A DNA stretch of 44,368 nucleotides from positions 1 through 44,368 of the forward strand of contig JAGLWF010000003.1 in the NCBI GenBank assembly GCA_023133595.1. Reading direction: 5' to 3'. Below the pieces are notes generated by a model, which had not been told where the DNA came from, ran no database searches, and saw only the letters and a list, made by a program, of their open reading frames with translations. Shown one piece after another: positions 31,853 to 41,681 of this stretch (position 1 is its first letter; the number at the start of each line of letters is the position of its first letter). A program made the position numbers and the translations under genes. Source of the DNA: Nanobdellota archaeon (GTDB lineage: Archaea > Nanobdellota > Nanobdellia > Woesearchaeales > WJKV01).

Positions 31853-34800
31853 CAACAATACCCCTCATCCACTTCTGGCGGCTGCCAGGTATCTATAGCC
31901 TCTGTGTAAACCGAATACAACTCACCTATCTCCACTACTGCCTGTGCAACACCGCAAAGAGCCTCCTGCCAAGCCTGGCATGGTTCATCTTTTGTATCCT
32001 TGCATTTTTCTGTCTTTTTATAATAATCCGCACATAATGTTTCAAACGCTTGGTTATATACAAAACCTGCCAATGCTTTTACAGCACCTTCCCATAATTG
32101 ATCCCAGTTGAAATAACCGTATAATTTGTATTCTGCTGAATCAATGTATAAACATTCGTGTTCTTTTCTCGCAATCTCGCAGGAAGTTATTGGCAATCCT
32201 TGCTGGAAATGTTCTTTAAGACAGTCACGATAGATGCATTCGATCTGTCTCTCTTTTCTCATACTGAAAACAACACCACGATCGCAAAAACATGCTTTTG
32301 CATAATGGACGCTCTTGAATGGGTCCCAAGTATATTTGCTTGTGTCAAGATAGTCTGCACCTAATTCTGTTGCATCTGACATGTCCTGAAAAAAAGTGGC
32401 AGTAGAATAACCATCTTTATATTTACTGAAATCATACTGCACAGAAGGTCCTTTTTTCTCAACCACAGGCTCCTCATCTACCCATTCATCTGAGGCCACA
32501 TCTTCTGCATCCCCCCATTCACCATAATCTTCCCATTCTTCTGATCCTGGCCAATCCTCGGACATTGTGTCCCGTCTACTACTCTCTTCTGTTGCTGGTG
32601 CATCTGGTTTATCTTTACTTTTATCGTCAGTTCCTTTATCTTCGGCTTTCGAAGCATCCGAGCTTGTCCCTACCCTGCTAACATCTGCAGCTGCGCCTGC
32701 AATTATTTTCACAACCTCGTCAAGATTGCAGAGTTTGCATGAGTAAACTATGCATAGATATTTATTTCCCATTCCAATTATCTCTTTCATGGATTGTTCA
32801 TCTGTAGGAAGATAATGCTTGGACCAGATGAGTACGCTGACCCACTCACCAACCATTGTCCCAAGATTACAGCCAAGACTCCACAAAGCCTTGCCAAGCT
32901 CAGATACATATGGTAGTTTGCTTAAAACACAACCTAATCCAAACAAGATGGCTTTTACAGACTGGATTGCAGTATCTAGATAATGTATTGATTCAACAAT
33001 CTTGCACCAGGTATCTATCCATTCCAGCTTGTCTTCTTTCTCTTTTATTCTTTTCTTGAGATGATCTATCCTGTTCTGAACTTCCTGGACTTTGTCCTGC
33101 GCTTCCTGGCCAAGATCTCCAAGTGGAAAATTCTCCAGCGGAATATTGACTGTGAAAGATTCTTCTTCAAGGTTAATGCACTTTGTTTCTCCGTGGATTA
33201 ATTGTAGCGAAAGATTGCATGTTAATGGAAACGTATCTGTGATCGTGCCTGTGCTGGCAGATGCACTCACCAAGAAGAAAGGATGATCAGGGTCTCCGTC
33301 TACAATCTGATAGTTTCCTAGTGAAATTCCCGGAACATTTGCGCACGAATGCGTGAATATTTCTCCAACAACAATATTTGGGTCGTGAATTAAATCTAAA
33401 GGAACATAAATCCTGAACGGTTTGTAGCTTGCTAATCTCCGGTCTAATTTTGCAGGATTTGGAGTCCCAACTGTCACTGAAACCAGGCCGTCTCCTGCTG
33501 CATTACATTGCGCCAGTTGATATAGAGAAAAAGTATAATCCTTTTCTACAAAATTTCCTGCGATATCACTTACTTTGATTGTAATTTTATACTGGCCAGA
33601 TAATGGATTTATATCCGCAGGCGAAAAAAGACAGTTTGTTGATGACACACACACAACTTCTGAGATCCCATCATCAGAGAAAGCAGAGGTATCAGCTGTC
33701 ACGCGTATTGGATTATCTTCAATAACATCGACAATGAAACCAAAAGATCCTTCATCTGCTGCTGTTGGCAATGGCATGTTTTGTGTTATTGACGATAGGA
33801 CTGGTTTTGTCTTATCAATGTATAATGTTTGCGTCTGCACTGGTAGTTGGTTTCCAGACCTGTCTGTTATTGTGACTTTGATATCTGCTGTTCCTGCATT
33901 CAGATTCGTGTCAAGATTGAACTTTTCACATAAATAACTTCCATCCGATAACAATGTGCATGAATCTGGAAATGTTTGTATTGAATAAGCAGGATTTAAT
34001 CTGGAAAGGTCAATGATGACTCCATTCCTGCTGATGCCAGAACCACTGTCTGCAATTTCAATCTCTAATGTGTTGTTTATCTTTCCAATGTAGGATTTTC
34101 CTGCGTAGAAATGATTCGTGTGGATGGCATGGGCCCCTGATAGAGATGGTGTGGATTGATCCTGTACTAACGCCAGGTCTTTTCTGTGAACTTTTGTGTT
34201 CCCTGCTTTGTCTGTTGCAGAAATCTCAAAATATGCTGGTGGCTGCGGTGATGATGATTGGAATGTCCAGAGATATTCTTCATCTGTGATCTGTGGAACT
34301 GGTGAAGCTGTCACACCAAATTCTGAGAGATCTATTGTCAAAGCATTTTCATCAATACTATATTCGTCCCGGATTGTTGCTTTAATCTTATATTGCATAT
34401 TTGGATTAAAATAATTCACAGGTCCGTCATTCTGGTCATATATCTCAACATCTTCGATATAGGGCTCTTTTGTATCGATAATCACATCAGTCGAGACAAT
34501 ATCCTGGCTGCAATGATCAATGCTGTCGCAGACTTGCGCATATATCTTGCCAGGTTCTGAAATTCCGGGGCTGATTGTGGCATTCCCTCCAGAAATAATA
34601 ACCTGGCTGTCTGGTATTGTGCAGTAATTTGTATTTGGAATATCAAAAGTTGCTGTTCCTAGCAGCTGATTATCTGCAAATCCTCCACGAAATATCTTTA
34701 ATATTTTCACACCAGCACAACCTCCGCATTCGCCAGTGTCAGTTATGCCTGTATAACTTACAGTAAAATCTGCCTTGCCGATTATTGGCTTTCCATCGAC

Positions 34801-35220
34801 ATAGTTTGTATTGATCACATTAATCTGGGTTATATGTGGTTTCTGCCCGTCAATCGCGAACATGACTAATTGTTCAACATCCTGGTACTTGACTACTCCT
34901 GTGCAAGTCTGGGGGATCAAAGCAAGAGTACATTTGGATTTCTGTGCGCCTTCTATTTCTACATTCTGGCAGGAATTGAATTGCATCCCTGTGAATGTAA
35001 CATCAGAAGCAGTAAGGTCTGGAGGAGAAAGTATGACTTCGATCTGTGCTGATTCTCCTGCCTGAACAACTGGATGGAGATTATTAGTAGCGTCTGTGAT
35101 CCTAACTTCCTCTATCAATCCTTGATATTTTGTAGAATAAGGTAGTGCAAAAGCAAAACTGGAACAGAATGAGAGAGAGACTATCAAGAAGATTAAAAAT
35201 AAGGTTATTGTATACTTCAT
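31852..35220 (-). CDS. giant secreted multidomain surface protein (Ig-like repeats, Cys-rich end)
   Basis: 1122-aa protein. Signal peptide 1-25, then several Ig-like/bacterial-type beta-sandwich repeats to about residue 600 (repeated ITDTGECGG, ISATDKAGNT, VTITDRSGNQ, VKVSDIAGN-type ends). Next come helices with two hydrophobic stretches (about 755-810), a disordered acidic linker (about 885-965, SEEWEDYGEWGD) and a Cys-rich C-terminus (ACFCDRG, CIYRDC, CEIARKEHECLYI). This layout recurs in DPANN exported proteins of unknown role and suggests adhesion or a surface layer. It heads an operon of at least four overlapping genes and starts 51 nt after the Lys-rich membrane protein gene. Confidence 0.82.
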   Translation of the reverse strand: MKYTITLFLIFLIVSLSFCSSFAFALPYSTKYQGLIEEVRITDATNNLHPVVQAGESAQIEVILSPPDLTASDVTFTGMQFNSCQNVEIEGAQKSKCTLALIPQTCTGVVKYQDVEQLVMFAIDGQKPHITQINVINTNYVDGKPIIGKADFTVSYTGITDTGECGGCAGVKILKIFRGGFADNQLLGTATFDIPNTNYCTIPDSQVIISGGNATISPGISEPGKIYAQVCDSIDHCSQDIVSTDVIIDTKEPYIEDVEIYDQNDGPVNYFNPNMQYKIKATIRDEYSIDENALTIDLSEFGVTASPVPQITDEEYLWTFQSSSPQPPAYFEISATDKAGNTKVHRKDLALVQDQSTPSLSGAHAIHTNHFYAGKSYIGKINNTLEIEIADSGSGISRNGVIIDLSRLNPAYSIQTFPDSCTLLSDGSYLCEKFNLDTNLNAGTADIKVTITDRSGNQLPVQTQTLYIDKTKPVLSSITQNMPLPTAADEGSFGFIVDVIEDNPIRVTADTSAFSDDGISEVVCVSSTNCLFSPADINPLSGQYKITIKVSDIAGNFVEKDYTFSLYQLAQCNAAGDGLVSVTVGTPNPAKLDRRLASYKPFRIYVPLDLIHDPNIVVGEIFTHSCANVPGISLGNYQIVDGDPDHPFFLVSASASTGTITDTFPLTCNLSLQLIHGETKCINLEEESFTVNIPLENFPLGDLGQEAQDKVQEVQNRIDHLKKRIKEKEDKLEWIDTWCKIVESIHYLDTAIQSVKAILFGLGCVLSKLPYVSELGKALWSLGCNLGTMVGEWVSVLIWSKHYLPTDEQSMKEIIGMGNKYLCIVYSCKLCNLDEVVKIIAGAAADVSRVGTSSDASKAEDKGTDDKSKDKPDAPATEESSRRDTMSEDWPGSEEWEDYGEWGDAEDVASDEWVDEEPVVEKKGPSVQYDFSKYKDGYSTATFFQDMSDATELGADYLDTSKYTWDPFKSVHYAKACFCDRGVVFSMRKERQIECIYRDCLKEHFQQGLPITSCEIARKEHECLYIDSAEYKLYGYFNWDQLWEGAVKALAGFVYNQAFETLCADYYKKTEKCKDTKDEPCQAWQEALCGVAQAVVEIGELYSVYTEAIDTWQPPEVDEGYC

Positions 35221-35271
35221 CCCTCCCCCCTCTTTATGAATTTAAAAAATATTAGTTAAAAAATAAAAAAT

Positions 35272-35547
35272 TTATTTTCTTCTTTTCTTCTTTTTTTTGG
35301 CTTTTCTCTTGACTTTCTTCTTTGCTTTCTTTTTCGCCTTGATTCCTAGTGCGCGTTCAATACGTGCGGTTTCAGCTTCTATCTTAAGTTCCTCTGCTTC
35401 TATACGTCTCACTACAGCCTCAATATTTGTATCGATACTCGCAATCCGCCTTTCAAGGAATACTAGCACTCTTAAACAAAATACTACTGCAGCCAATGTC
35501 CCAATTATGATCGCAAGTGTGGCTTGTTCTATGGTCAATCCTACCAT
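35272..35547 (-). CDS. small membrane protein with coiled coil and Lys-rich tail
   Basis: 91-aa protein. One N-terminal TM helix (about 6-28, TLAIIIGTLAAVVFCLRVLV) is followed by a coiled coil (about 33-65, with IEAEELKIEAETARIERAL) and a terminal run of about 22 Lys/Arg/Ala residues (KAKKKAKKKVKRKAKKKKKR). The tail is probably cytosolic and could bind nucleic acid or acidic lipids. ATG 35547 was chosen because AGAGGTGA lies 6 nt upstream. It precedes the surface operon on the same strand and may be its first gene. No known family. Confidence 0.72.
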   Translation of the reverse strand: MVGLTIEQATLAIIIGTLAAVVFCLRVLVFLERRIASIDTNIEAVVRRIEAEELKIEAETARIERALGIKAKKKAKKKVKRKAKKKKKRRK

Positions 35548-35620
35548 CCAAATCACCTCTTTTTAAATATAAATCCCTTCTAGATTTATAAACTTTTCGA
35601 ATTGAAGCATAAGAAATCTA

Positions 35621-36406
35621 TTAATTTTCCTTTAAATAGTCAGAGAGCATGTTGCTGAAACAAGATGTAAAGTACGGACTATTGACCCAGATACCTAAAT
35701 CATAGCTCTTGTGCACCTTAGAATCGTCCAATAACATGAACATAATTTCTTTATTATCTATAATCGCGAATCGGGACAATAATCGTGTATCCTGAATTGA
35801 TCCGAATTTCAATGACTTTGATATTTCTTTGATTTGTTTGTTGTGCGGAACTGCGACTGATACATTCACGCCTCGTTTTTTTGCATCATCCAGATCTTTT
35901 TTGAAAACCTCCATCTCTTTCGGAAAAGCACTGCTAGTAGTTACAAATGTAATAGATTTCTGTGCATTCTTGATAAGCATATTTAGGTGGTGGTAAATAT
36001 TTTCCTGGCTCCGGATACTTCCGGATAATTCTGTTGGGTCCAATGCGTCAATCCCTTGAGAGAATAAAACATTCAATTCGTCGAGGAGCTTGCTGTTTTT
36101 TGCTGACTCCAATAGTTCAACAGATTCTTTTGTCTTTTCTGTCAATTTTTGTTTGACTCTGTTGAGAACTTCTGTCGGAGAAACAGCAATATATTTTATC
36201 GGCTTGGTAGTTTTCATCTTAATGAAACCTTTTTTCTCTAAACTTTCCAGAACATCGTAACTCCTGCTTCTCGGAACAGCAGAAATATCAGCAAGTTCGC
36301 CTGCAGTTGAAACCCCGCGTGATAGAAGAGCAATCCACAGCTTTGATTCATAGCTGTTAAGACCAAACTCCTTGAGTTTATCTAAAAAGGCCTTTTCTAC
36401 AATCAT
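35621..36406 (-). CDS. TrmB-family transcriptional regulator
   Basis: 261-aa regulator. The N-terminal winged helix (about 8-75, with LKEFGLNSYESKLWIALLSR and VPRSRSYDVLESLEKKGFI) is the TrmB HTH. A coiled linker follows (about 82-115), then a phospholipase-D-like sensor domain (about 130-255). TrmB proteins bind sugars or other small ligands and control transport and metabolism. No sugar transporter is adjacent; its neighbours are the surface operon downstream and PolD upstream, so the target is unknown. A TTTTTAA box centred near 36431 is about 26 nt from the ATG, implying a leaderless mRNA. Confidence 0.9.
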   Translation of the reverse strand: MIVEKAFLDKLKEFGLNSYESKLWIALLSRGVSTAGELADISAVPRSRSYDVLESLEKKGFIKMKTTKPIKYIAVSPTEVLNRVKQKLTEKTKESVELLESAKNSKLLDELNVLFSQGIDALDPTELSGSIRSQENIYHHLNMLIKNAQKSITFVTTSSAFPKEMEVFKKDLDDAKKRGVNVSVAVPHNKQIKEISKSLKFGSIQDTRLLSRFAIIDNKEIMFMLLDDSKVHKSYDLGIWVNSPYFTSCFSNMLSDYLKEN

Positions 36407-36629
36407 TGAATCTAATCCCCCGTGAAATTTTTAAGTTATGATTTCTGATTTTTTAGAGATCCGGGCTGAAATCGGAGTCTCAAATCATCAAGACCTCTTT
36501 TTTAGACATTTTTTGCGCTATTATCTTAATATTAGGAAACATATACGTATTAATAAACGTTTTCTTTTTTGCCATGCCAGAGTAGCAACGAATTCAGGAA
36601 GGCCCCATCTAATATATAAATGTTCTCTT
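36407..36629. other. gap between polC and the TrmB gene, with a hairpin
   Basis: 223 nt without a gene. It holds the TrmB promoter (about 36427-36434) and an 8-bp hairpin at 36446-36487 (GAGATCCG against CGGA-G-TCTC, with an outer TGATTT/AAATCA). The remainder up to 36629 is AT-rich with no visible structure or reading frame. The hairpin could be the 3' end of the polC transcript or an operator for TrmB. Confidence 0.45.
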
Positions 36630-39600
36630 TCATTTAAACCACCTGCCCAAACCCTCCTGGCGTTCCTTGTCCTTGCCAAATACAGATTCTACACGCTGTT
36701 TTGTCAACTTAAGGGTTTGCCTCAGGTAGGGGGTGACATTATATTTCTCAGCTATACTTAAAGAGGGTTCGAGATATTTTACAACAGAACCCTCACTGAC
36801 AGTAAAAATAATCTTGCTGTTCTTGCAACCAAGGGTGTTGCATCTTCCGGAAAGAGGCGGTCGTCGATATTTTGTATTGCAGGTAACGCATCTGAATACT
36901 TGCTGTGAGAATTTTCTCAGGTTTCCTTTTGTGTCCTTTATGAAATGTTTATTGATCACTAAATCTGCAACATCTGCTTCATTGACAGCACGTACCCTTT
37001 CTGCAACATCCATCTGTGCCAATAATTTATCCTGCATTGTAGGCAGTGTCTTGTAAGAAGAAATCAAGACCCCACTATTAAAATCTCCATTATCATGCGT
37101 AAAGCCATATCCTTCATACTGTTCAGGCTTGCCAAGGCGGTGGCTCACTTGTTCAATCTTGACCTCCCAGGGCATCTTATATTCTAGGCAGGCGTTATAA
37201 AATTCAAGAGGATATTTCCATGCAGTATCCATCTTGAAGATCATATCATCGACTTCTGCAGGCTTAACATTAGATGTCAAAACAATTGGAGCATCCATTG
37301 TTCCTCCACGCGAATCCGGAAGATATTTTTTTGAGAAATTAAGAAAACCATCCAAGGCCAGAAAAAATCCGATCTCGTCTCCATCTGCATCACGCCGGCA
37401 TGCGCATAATAATAAGGGGTGTCCCATGAAACCTTGTGTTTTTGAAAAACCCAGGATCCTGACCGCTGTTCCTGCACTAGTGTGGGGTGCGAGTGCAATC
37501 GCAGTATGGCCAACCAGATCATCCCTTGTCTTGCAGTTGTAATATCTTGGAAGCCCGTACAAATATTCAAGAAGATCGTCAATGAAAAAAGTTGTCTGCA
37601 TCATTATATTATCAGCAGGAGTTTCTATCTCTGGGCAACACGGAAGGATAAGATCCTGATGTTTGATCTCCAGAATCTGATTATCGTTTTCTAATTCTTT
37701 TCCCTTGATATCTTTTGTATATCTCAGCTCTCTCAATCTTTTTACTGAAACTTGAATTTCCTTAGGCTTGAAATGTGTGACTGGAACTGCAATAGCGTCG
37801 TAACGAACAGTACCGTCTTTATTGACGTATACATCGTATTTTGCGCGAAGAACCGCTTTCATCATATGCTCAAGATAATGCTCTTTATTGATCGTGCCCT
37901 TGATGCCTTTGATCAAATCGGGGTAAAGCGTTGTCTTTAATTTATTCAGGGTGTCTTGGAAGTAATGGCCAAAGTTTATTTTCCGGTCACTAAATTCTTT
38001 TGGGTTGTGGGCGCAGTCCTCAACTATCCCGCACTTATCACAATGCTTATACTTTACTGTCGGAACATTACACTCTTCACATGTTGCATATATTTTTGTC
38101 TTCTTGCATTTTGGACATACATAGACAGGGAAAGAAGAGTAGACCTGCCCTACCTTCAATGCAGCCTGGAAAGATCGCAATCTTCCTCCTTCTTCACCAA
38201 TTGGGAAAAGGCCATGCGGACTTCCTTTCATCTTCCGCATCTTTGCTTTCTCTGGCCTGCCCATCCGAGAACCGATATAGATTCCGCTCTTATCTCTTAA
38301 CTTTAATTTTATTGCATTGTTAATTTTTTCAAGAGGATCTTTTCCTTCTGCTTTTTGCAGTGCATCAAGATCGAAGTTTGCCAACTGCTCATGAAAGGCA
38401 AGAGCATCATCTTTTTGGATGATTACATTCTCTATTGCCGTGATGTGCGGAATACCCAGTTCTTCCAGGACCCGTTTTCCTTCTGGATCCTTTGATAAGA
38501 TAATTTTCTCTGCATTTCCTTCTAAAACAACACTGGCACTTTTGAGATACTCAAGTAATTTTGAAAATTGTTCCAGAGAAATATCTTTCCAGTGATAGGT
38601 GTATCGCGGATGTAATGGAACTGATAAATTCTTGGATAAGTTCAATGCATCTCTTGCAGAAATCTTAGTATTGATTGGTTTTTCTAGAATATTCTTTAAC
38701 AAATGAATCTTTACATTCGTATGCTCTGCTGTTTTTTCCAGGTCAAGAGAACCAAACGTATCAACAATAGCTTTTTCCAGTTCCTGGACCCACCATTCTT
38801 CACAATAACCCGGCGGTGCCAGGATATGGGCACGGTCAAAAAAGTCTCCATAGCAGATCAAGAGATCTCCAGTAAATAATATTTCTGTTATCTTGGATTT
38901 GTATTGCTTTGCCATCTCTTCTGAATCAATCAGAAGCACATTACCATTCTCAAGCTTGACTATCGGCCCTTCTAATTCATCACACGGAGTCACAACTGTT
39001 GCTTTTCCTGGCCGCTCTAGTTTGAATTGGGTTCCTGTTGCAATGAAATCATTCAATATATGCATTGTTGCTGGATGCACCGACTGTCCTGATAGACCTG
39101 AAGTCCTGCTTCGGCCAAAACGTAATCTGAATGCCCCCTTCTGTAAGGGGTGGCCAAAGACTGGCCGACCACCAACCAAATCTGCAATATACGTGTATAC
39201 TGGGGTGATCTTCTCATCTGATTTGTTCTCATCTTTTTTGGATGCTCCTGCTTTCCGAGCTTTAACTTCTTTCTGTATCTTGATGTATTTCTCAAGAAAG
39301 TTCCATTGATCCATATTGAAATCTTTTCCCCATTTTGATAACTGCGCCCATAATTTCGGTGCTTTCGCAGGAAGGCATTCTGAATAAATCAGGCAAAAAC
39401 CACTCCTGACTATATTTGTAGGGACACGAGGAAGATTCTTATAATTCGGAACTTCAACACGTTCTGAGGGATCGCCGGCGATCTCTATCGGATTGTGCTT
39501 TACAAAAAAGTCCATCTCTTCTTCTGATGCAAGGTACTGAACAGGATCACAACGTTCATGGTATTGCTCAACTTCGCAGCGGACACGTTTAACTTCTTTC

Positions 39601-40166
39601 TCGTCAGGATCATAAACATCATACCCCAACTGTCTCCTTATATAATCCCCAATCAGGACACTGACAGAAGCTGCTGTCCCTCCAGCGTTACGTGTCGGAC
39701 CAGAGAACCACATTGCAAAATACTCTTTTCCATCCCTTCTTTTCTTTATTTCAAGTTTTGTGAACCCTTCCAAACACGCACTTGTTGTTCCTATTGTAAC
39801 ATATGCGAAACCAGCCCTGATGCCGACTTCCATTGCCTCTCTTTCTGTTTCGAACTTGCACATCTTTTGCTGGGCAATCTCTAATCCAATAGTAAATGCA
39901 ACACGCCAATCAAGACTTCCATATTTTTCCTCTAATTCTTTGATTCTCGGAACTAAGTTTGAGTCCAATATCTGAGGAGCAGCAGTTGCGATAAGCCCGA
40001 GGACACGTTCTGCCATATCTTTTGCTAATGCAATCTCTACTTTTTGTGTCGGATCAAGATTTTTACTCCTGGCCTGACCAGCTAGCTGATGTTCTGCCTG
40101 AATCTTATTATCAAGCATCTCAAAGTATTTTTCGATTTCCGGACTAATATCCTTTTCTTCTTCCAT
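36630..40166 (-). CDS. polC: DNA polymerase D large subunit (DP2)
   Basis: Catalytic subunit of the archaeal replicative polymerase PolD. 1178 aa, no intein. The catalytic motif DADGDEIGFF includes Asp928 and Asp930, with LNFSKKYLP and RGGTMDAP following, as in other DP2 proteins. Two zinc sites are visible: one in VCPKCKKTKIYATCEEC and CDKCG (mid-protein), and one near the end with Cys1093, Cys1096, Cys1109 and Cys1114. The last residues QEGLGRWF (1170-1177) match the PIP pattern Q-x-x-h-x-x-aromatic-aromatic, so it should bind PCNA. Starts 1 nt after polB. Confidence 0.96.
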   Translation of the reverse strand: MEEEKDISPEIEKYFEMLDNKIQAEHQLAGQARSKNLDPTQKVEIALAKDMAERVLGLIATAAPQILDSNLVPRIKELEEKYGSLDWRVAFTIGLEIAQQKMCKFETEREAMEVGIRAGFAYVTIGTTSACLEGFTKLEIKKRRDGKEYFAMWFSGPTRNAGGTAASVSVLIGDYIRRQLGYDVYDPDEKEVKRVRCEVEQYHERCDPVQYLASEEEMDFFVKHNPIEIAGDPSERVEVPNYKNLPRVPTNIVRSGFCLIYSECLPAKAPKLWAQLSKWGKDFNMDQWNFLEKYIKIQKEVKARKAGASKKDENKSDEKITPVYTYIADLVGGRPVFGHPLQKGAFRLRFGRSRTSGLSGQSVHPATMHILNDFIATGTQFKLERPGKATVVTPCDELEGPIVKLENGNVLLIDSEEMAKQYKSKITEILFTGDLLICYGDFFDRAHILAPPGYCEEWWVQELEKAIVDTFGSLDLEKTAEHTNVKIHLLKNILEKPINTKISARDALNLSKNLSVPLHPRYTYHWKDISLEQFSKLLEYLKSASVVLEGNAEKIILSKDPEGKRVLEELGIPHITAIENVIIQKDDALAFHEQLANFDLDALQKAEGKDPLEKINNAIKLKLRDKSGIYIGSRMGRPEKAKMRKMKGSPHGLFPIGEEGGRLRSFQAALKVGQVYSSFPVYVCPKCKKTKIYATCEECNVPTVKYKHCDKCGIVEDCAHNPKEFSDRKINFGHYFQDTLNKLKTTLYPDLIKGIKGTINKEHYLEHMMKAVLRAKYDVYVNKDGTVRYDAIAVPVTHFKPKEIQVSVKRLRELRYTKDIKGKELENDNQILEIKHQDLILPCCPEIETPADNIMMQTTFFIDDLLEYLYGLPRYYNCKTRDDLVGHTAIALAPHTSAGTAVRILGFSKTQGFMGHPLLLCACRRDADGDEIGFFLALDGFLNFSKKYLPDSRGGTMDAPIVLTSNVKPAEVDDMIFKMDTAWKYPLEFYNACLEYKMPWEVKIEQVSHRLGKPEQYEGYGFTHDNGDFNSGVLISSYKTLPTMQDKLLAQMDVAERVRAVNEADVADLVINKHFIKDTKGNLRKFSQQVFRCVTCNTKYRRPPLSGRCNTLGCKNSKIIFTVSEGSVVKYLEPSLSIAEKYNVTPYLRQTLKLTKQRVESVFGKDKERQEGLGRWFK

Positions 40167-40167
40167 T

Positions 40168-41658
40168 TTAAAATTTCATAATATTTAATTGCCTTGTTTG
40201 TAAATTAACTATGATGGCTCGTGCAGGTTCTGGATGAGACCCATGTTTTAATGCATATTCACTGACACCGTCCCAACAACTTCCACATATGAGTGTGGTG
40301 CTGCGATAATTAGAAGCTGCTGCTTTATGAACATGACCGACAACAAAAAAGTCAGGAACCTTCTCGATCACCAAAGGATCATACCGGCTGTCAGGGATAA
40401 ACAATGTTGAAGTATGTGCGGGGGCAAGATGACGCTTCTGGAGCAAATACCTGAGGGTCACATCAATCTTATCAACTCCTCCTGCTTCCCGCAATCTCAC
40501 TACTTTGTCAACATAATAAAATAAAGAATTGCCGTGATAAACCAGGACATCAAACCCGGGAAAATTTTCAGAAGAATGGATATTGACAATGCCAGGACTT
40601 GTGAGCATGACAGTATTTGACATCCGCCATAATGCTTTTGCATATTCTTTGGATAATACTGGCTGCGGCTCTGCCAGTCTTGGAGGGTCGTGATTTCCAG
40701 GACTTAAGATTATTTTTATATGTTTTGGAATCTGTGAAAATAGTTCAGCGCATTTATTGTATTGTTCAGTGATATCCTTGATTTCGAGAACTTCCTCTTG
40801 CCTAGGTTGGATACCGACACCCTCGACAATATCTCCTGCAACAATAATATATCCAATATTCTTTGCTATGTTACGCTGGTTCTCATTTCCGAGCTCTCCG
40901 TTCAACCATTTGATGAACTTTGCAAATTGTTCGTACATGAACTTCTTGCTTCCAACGTGCAGGTCAGAAAGAAAGACAGCATAAGTTTCATCAGGTGCTT
41001 TTTTTAGTTCTTTGTTCATTGGAACATCTGGGATTATTATTTTATTTGCAAAGATTATATCTTTATTGTACCCCCCTGTTATGCCAATCACTTCGTCAAC
41101 AACCAGTTCTTTTCCAAGTTTAATCAACTCTTCTCTTTTATTACTGAGCAAAACCTTGATCTTGCCAGTATTATCTTCCACTTCTAATATGAAATGTCCT
41201 TTTTTTGTCTCTGATATTACATATATCATGCCAATGACAGAGATCTGATCAAAAGATCTGTTAGCATCCTGACCAATTTTATTGATAGAAGTCAGATTGA
41301 TAAACTCTGATCTCAAACGCAGTATCTTGCTTAATGCCTTGTATCTGTTATTATAATAAGCAACAAAATCTTTAGCAGTTCTCTTTTTCTTTTCATCAAC
41401 ATAATTATGTATTATTTTTACTGGATACTTGTCAGGATCAGCAGAGACTTGCAGTTGATCCTTTTCCTGGTTCTGGGCAAGAAATTGTTTGACATCTTCC
41501 TGTTTTATTGCATTGCTCTTCTCTCTAAGAAAAAATGCCAGGTCTTCAAAGACAATGCTGGTTTCGTCAATGCCTTGAAGTGCGTCTGGTTCTATCAGTA
41601 TTCCTTTTCCAAAAAAGTATTGGATGAAATCCTTCTTTGATTTAATTTCGGATATCAT
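40168..41658 (-). CDS. polB: DNA polymerase D small subunit (DP1, exonuclease)
   Basis: Proofreading subunit of PolD with a calcineurin-like phosphoesterase. N-terminal helical region (about 1-85) and OB-fold (about 105-200, VIGMIYVISETKKGHFILEV) precede the nuclease domain. That domain has FLSDLHVGS (about 230-238), VAGDIVEG, SPGNHDPPR and VVGHVHK, all the metal-binding motifs of an active enzyme. Length 496 aa is normal. It sits between orc1 (stop 23 nt upstream) and polC (1 nt downstream), the conserved archaeal initiator-polymerase order. Confidence 0.95.
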   Translation of the reverse strand: MISEIKSKKDFIQYFFGKGILIEPDALQGIDETSIVFEDLAFFLREKSNAIKQEDVKQFLAQNQEKDQLQVSADPDKYPVKIIHNYVDEKKKRTAKDFVAYYNNRYKALSKILRLRSEFINLTSINKIGQDANRSFDQISVIGMIYVISETKKGHFILEVEDNTGKIKVLLSNKREELIKLGKELVVDEVIGITGGYNKDIIFANKIIIPDVPMNKELKKAPDETYAVFLSDLHVGSKKFMYEQFAKFIKWLNGELGNENQRNIAKNIGYIIVAGDIVEGVGIQPRQEEVLEIKDITEQYNKCAELFSQIPKHIKIILSPGNHDPPRLAEPQPVLSKEYAKALWRMSNTVMLTSPGIVNIHSSENFPGFDVLVYHGNSLFYYVDKVVRLREAGGVDKIDVTLRYLLQKRHLAPAHTSTLFIPDSRYDPLVIEKVPDFFVVGHVHKAAASNYRSTTLICGSCWDGVSEYALKHGSHPEPARAIIVNLQTRQLNIMKF

Positions 41659-41681
41659 TGAACGTTACAGAGATATTAGCA

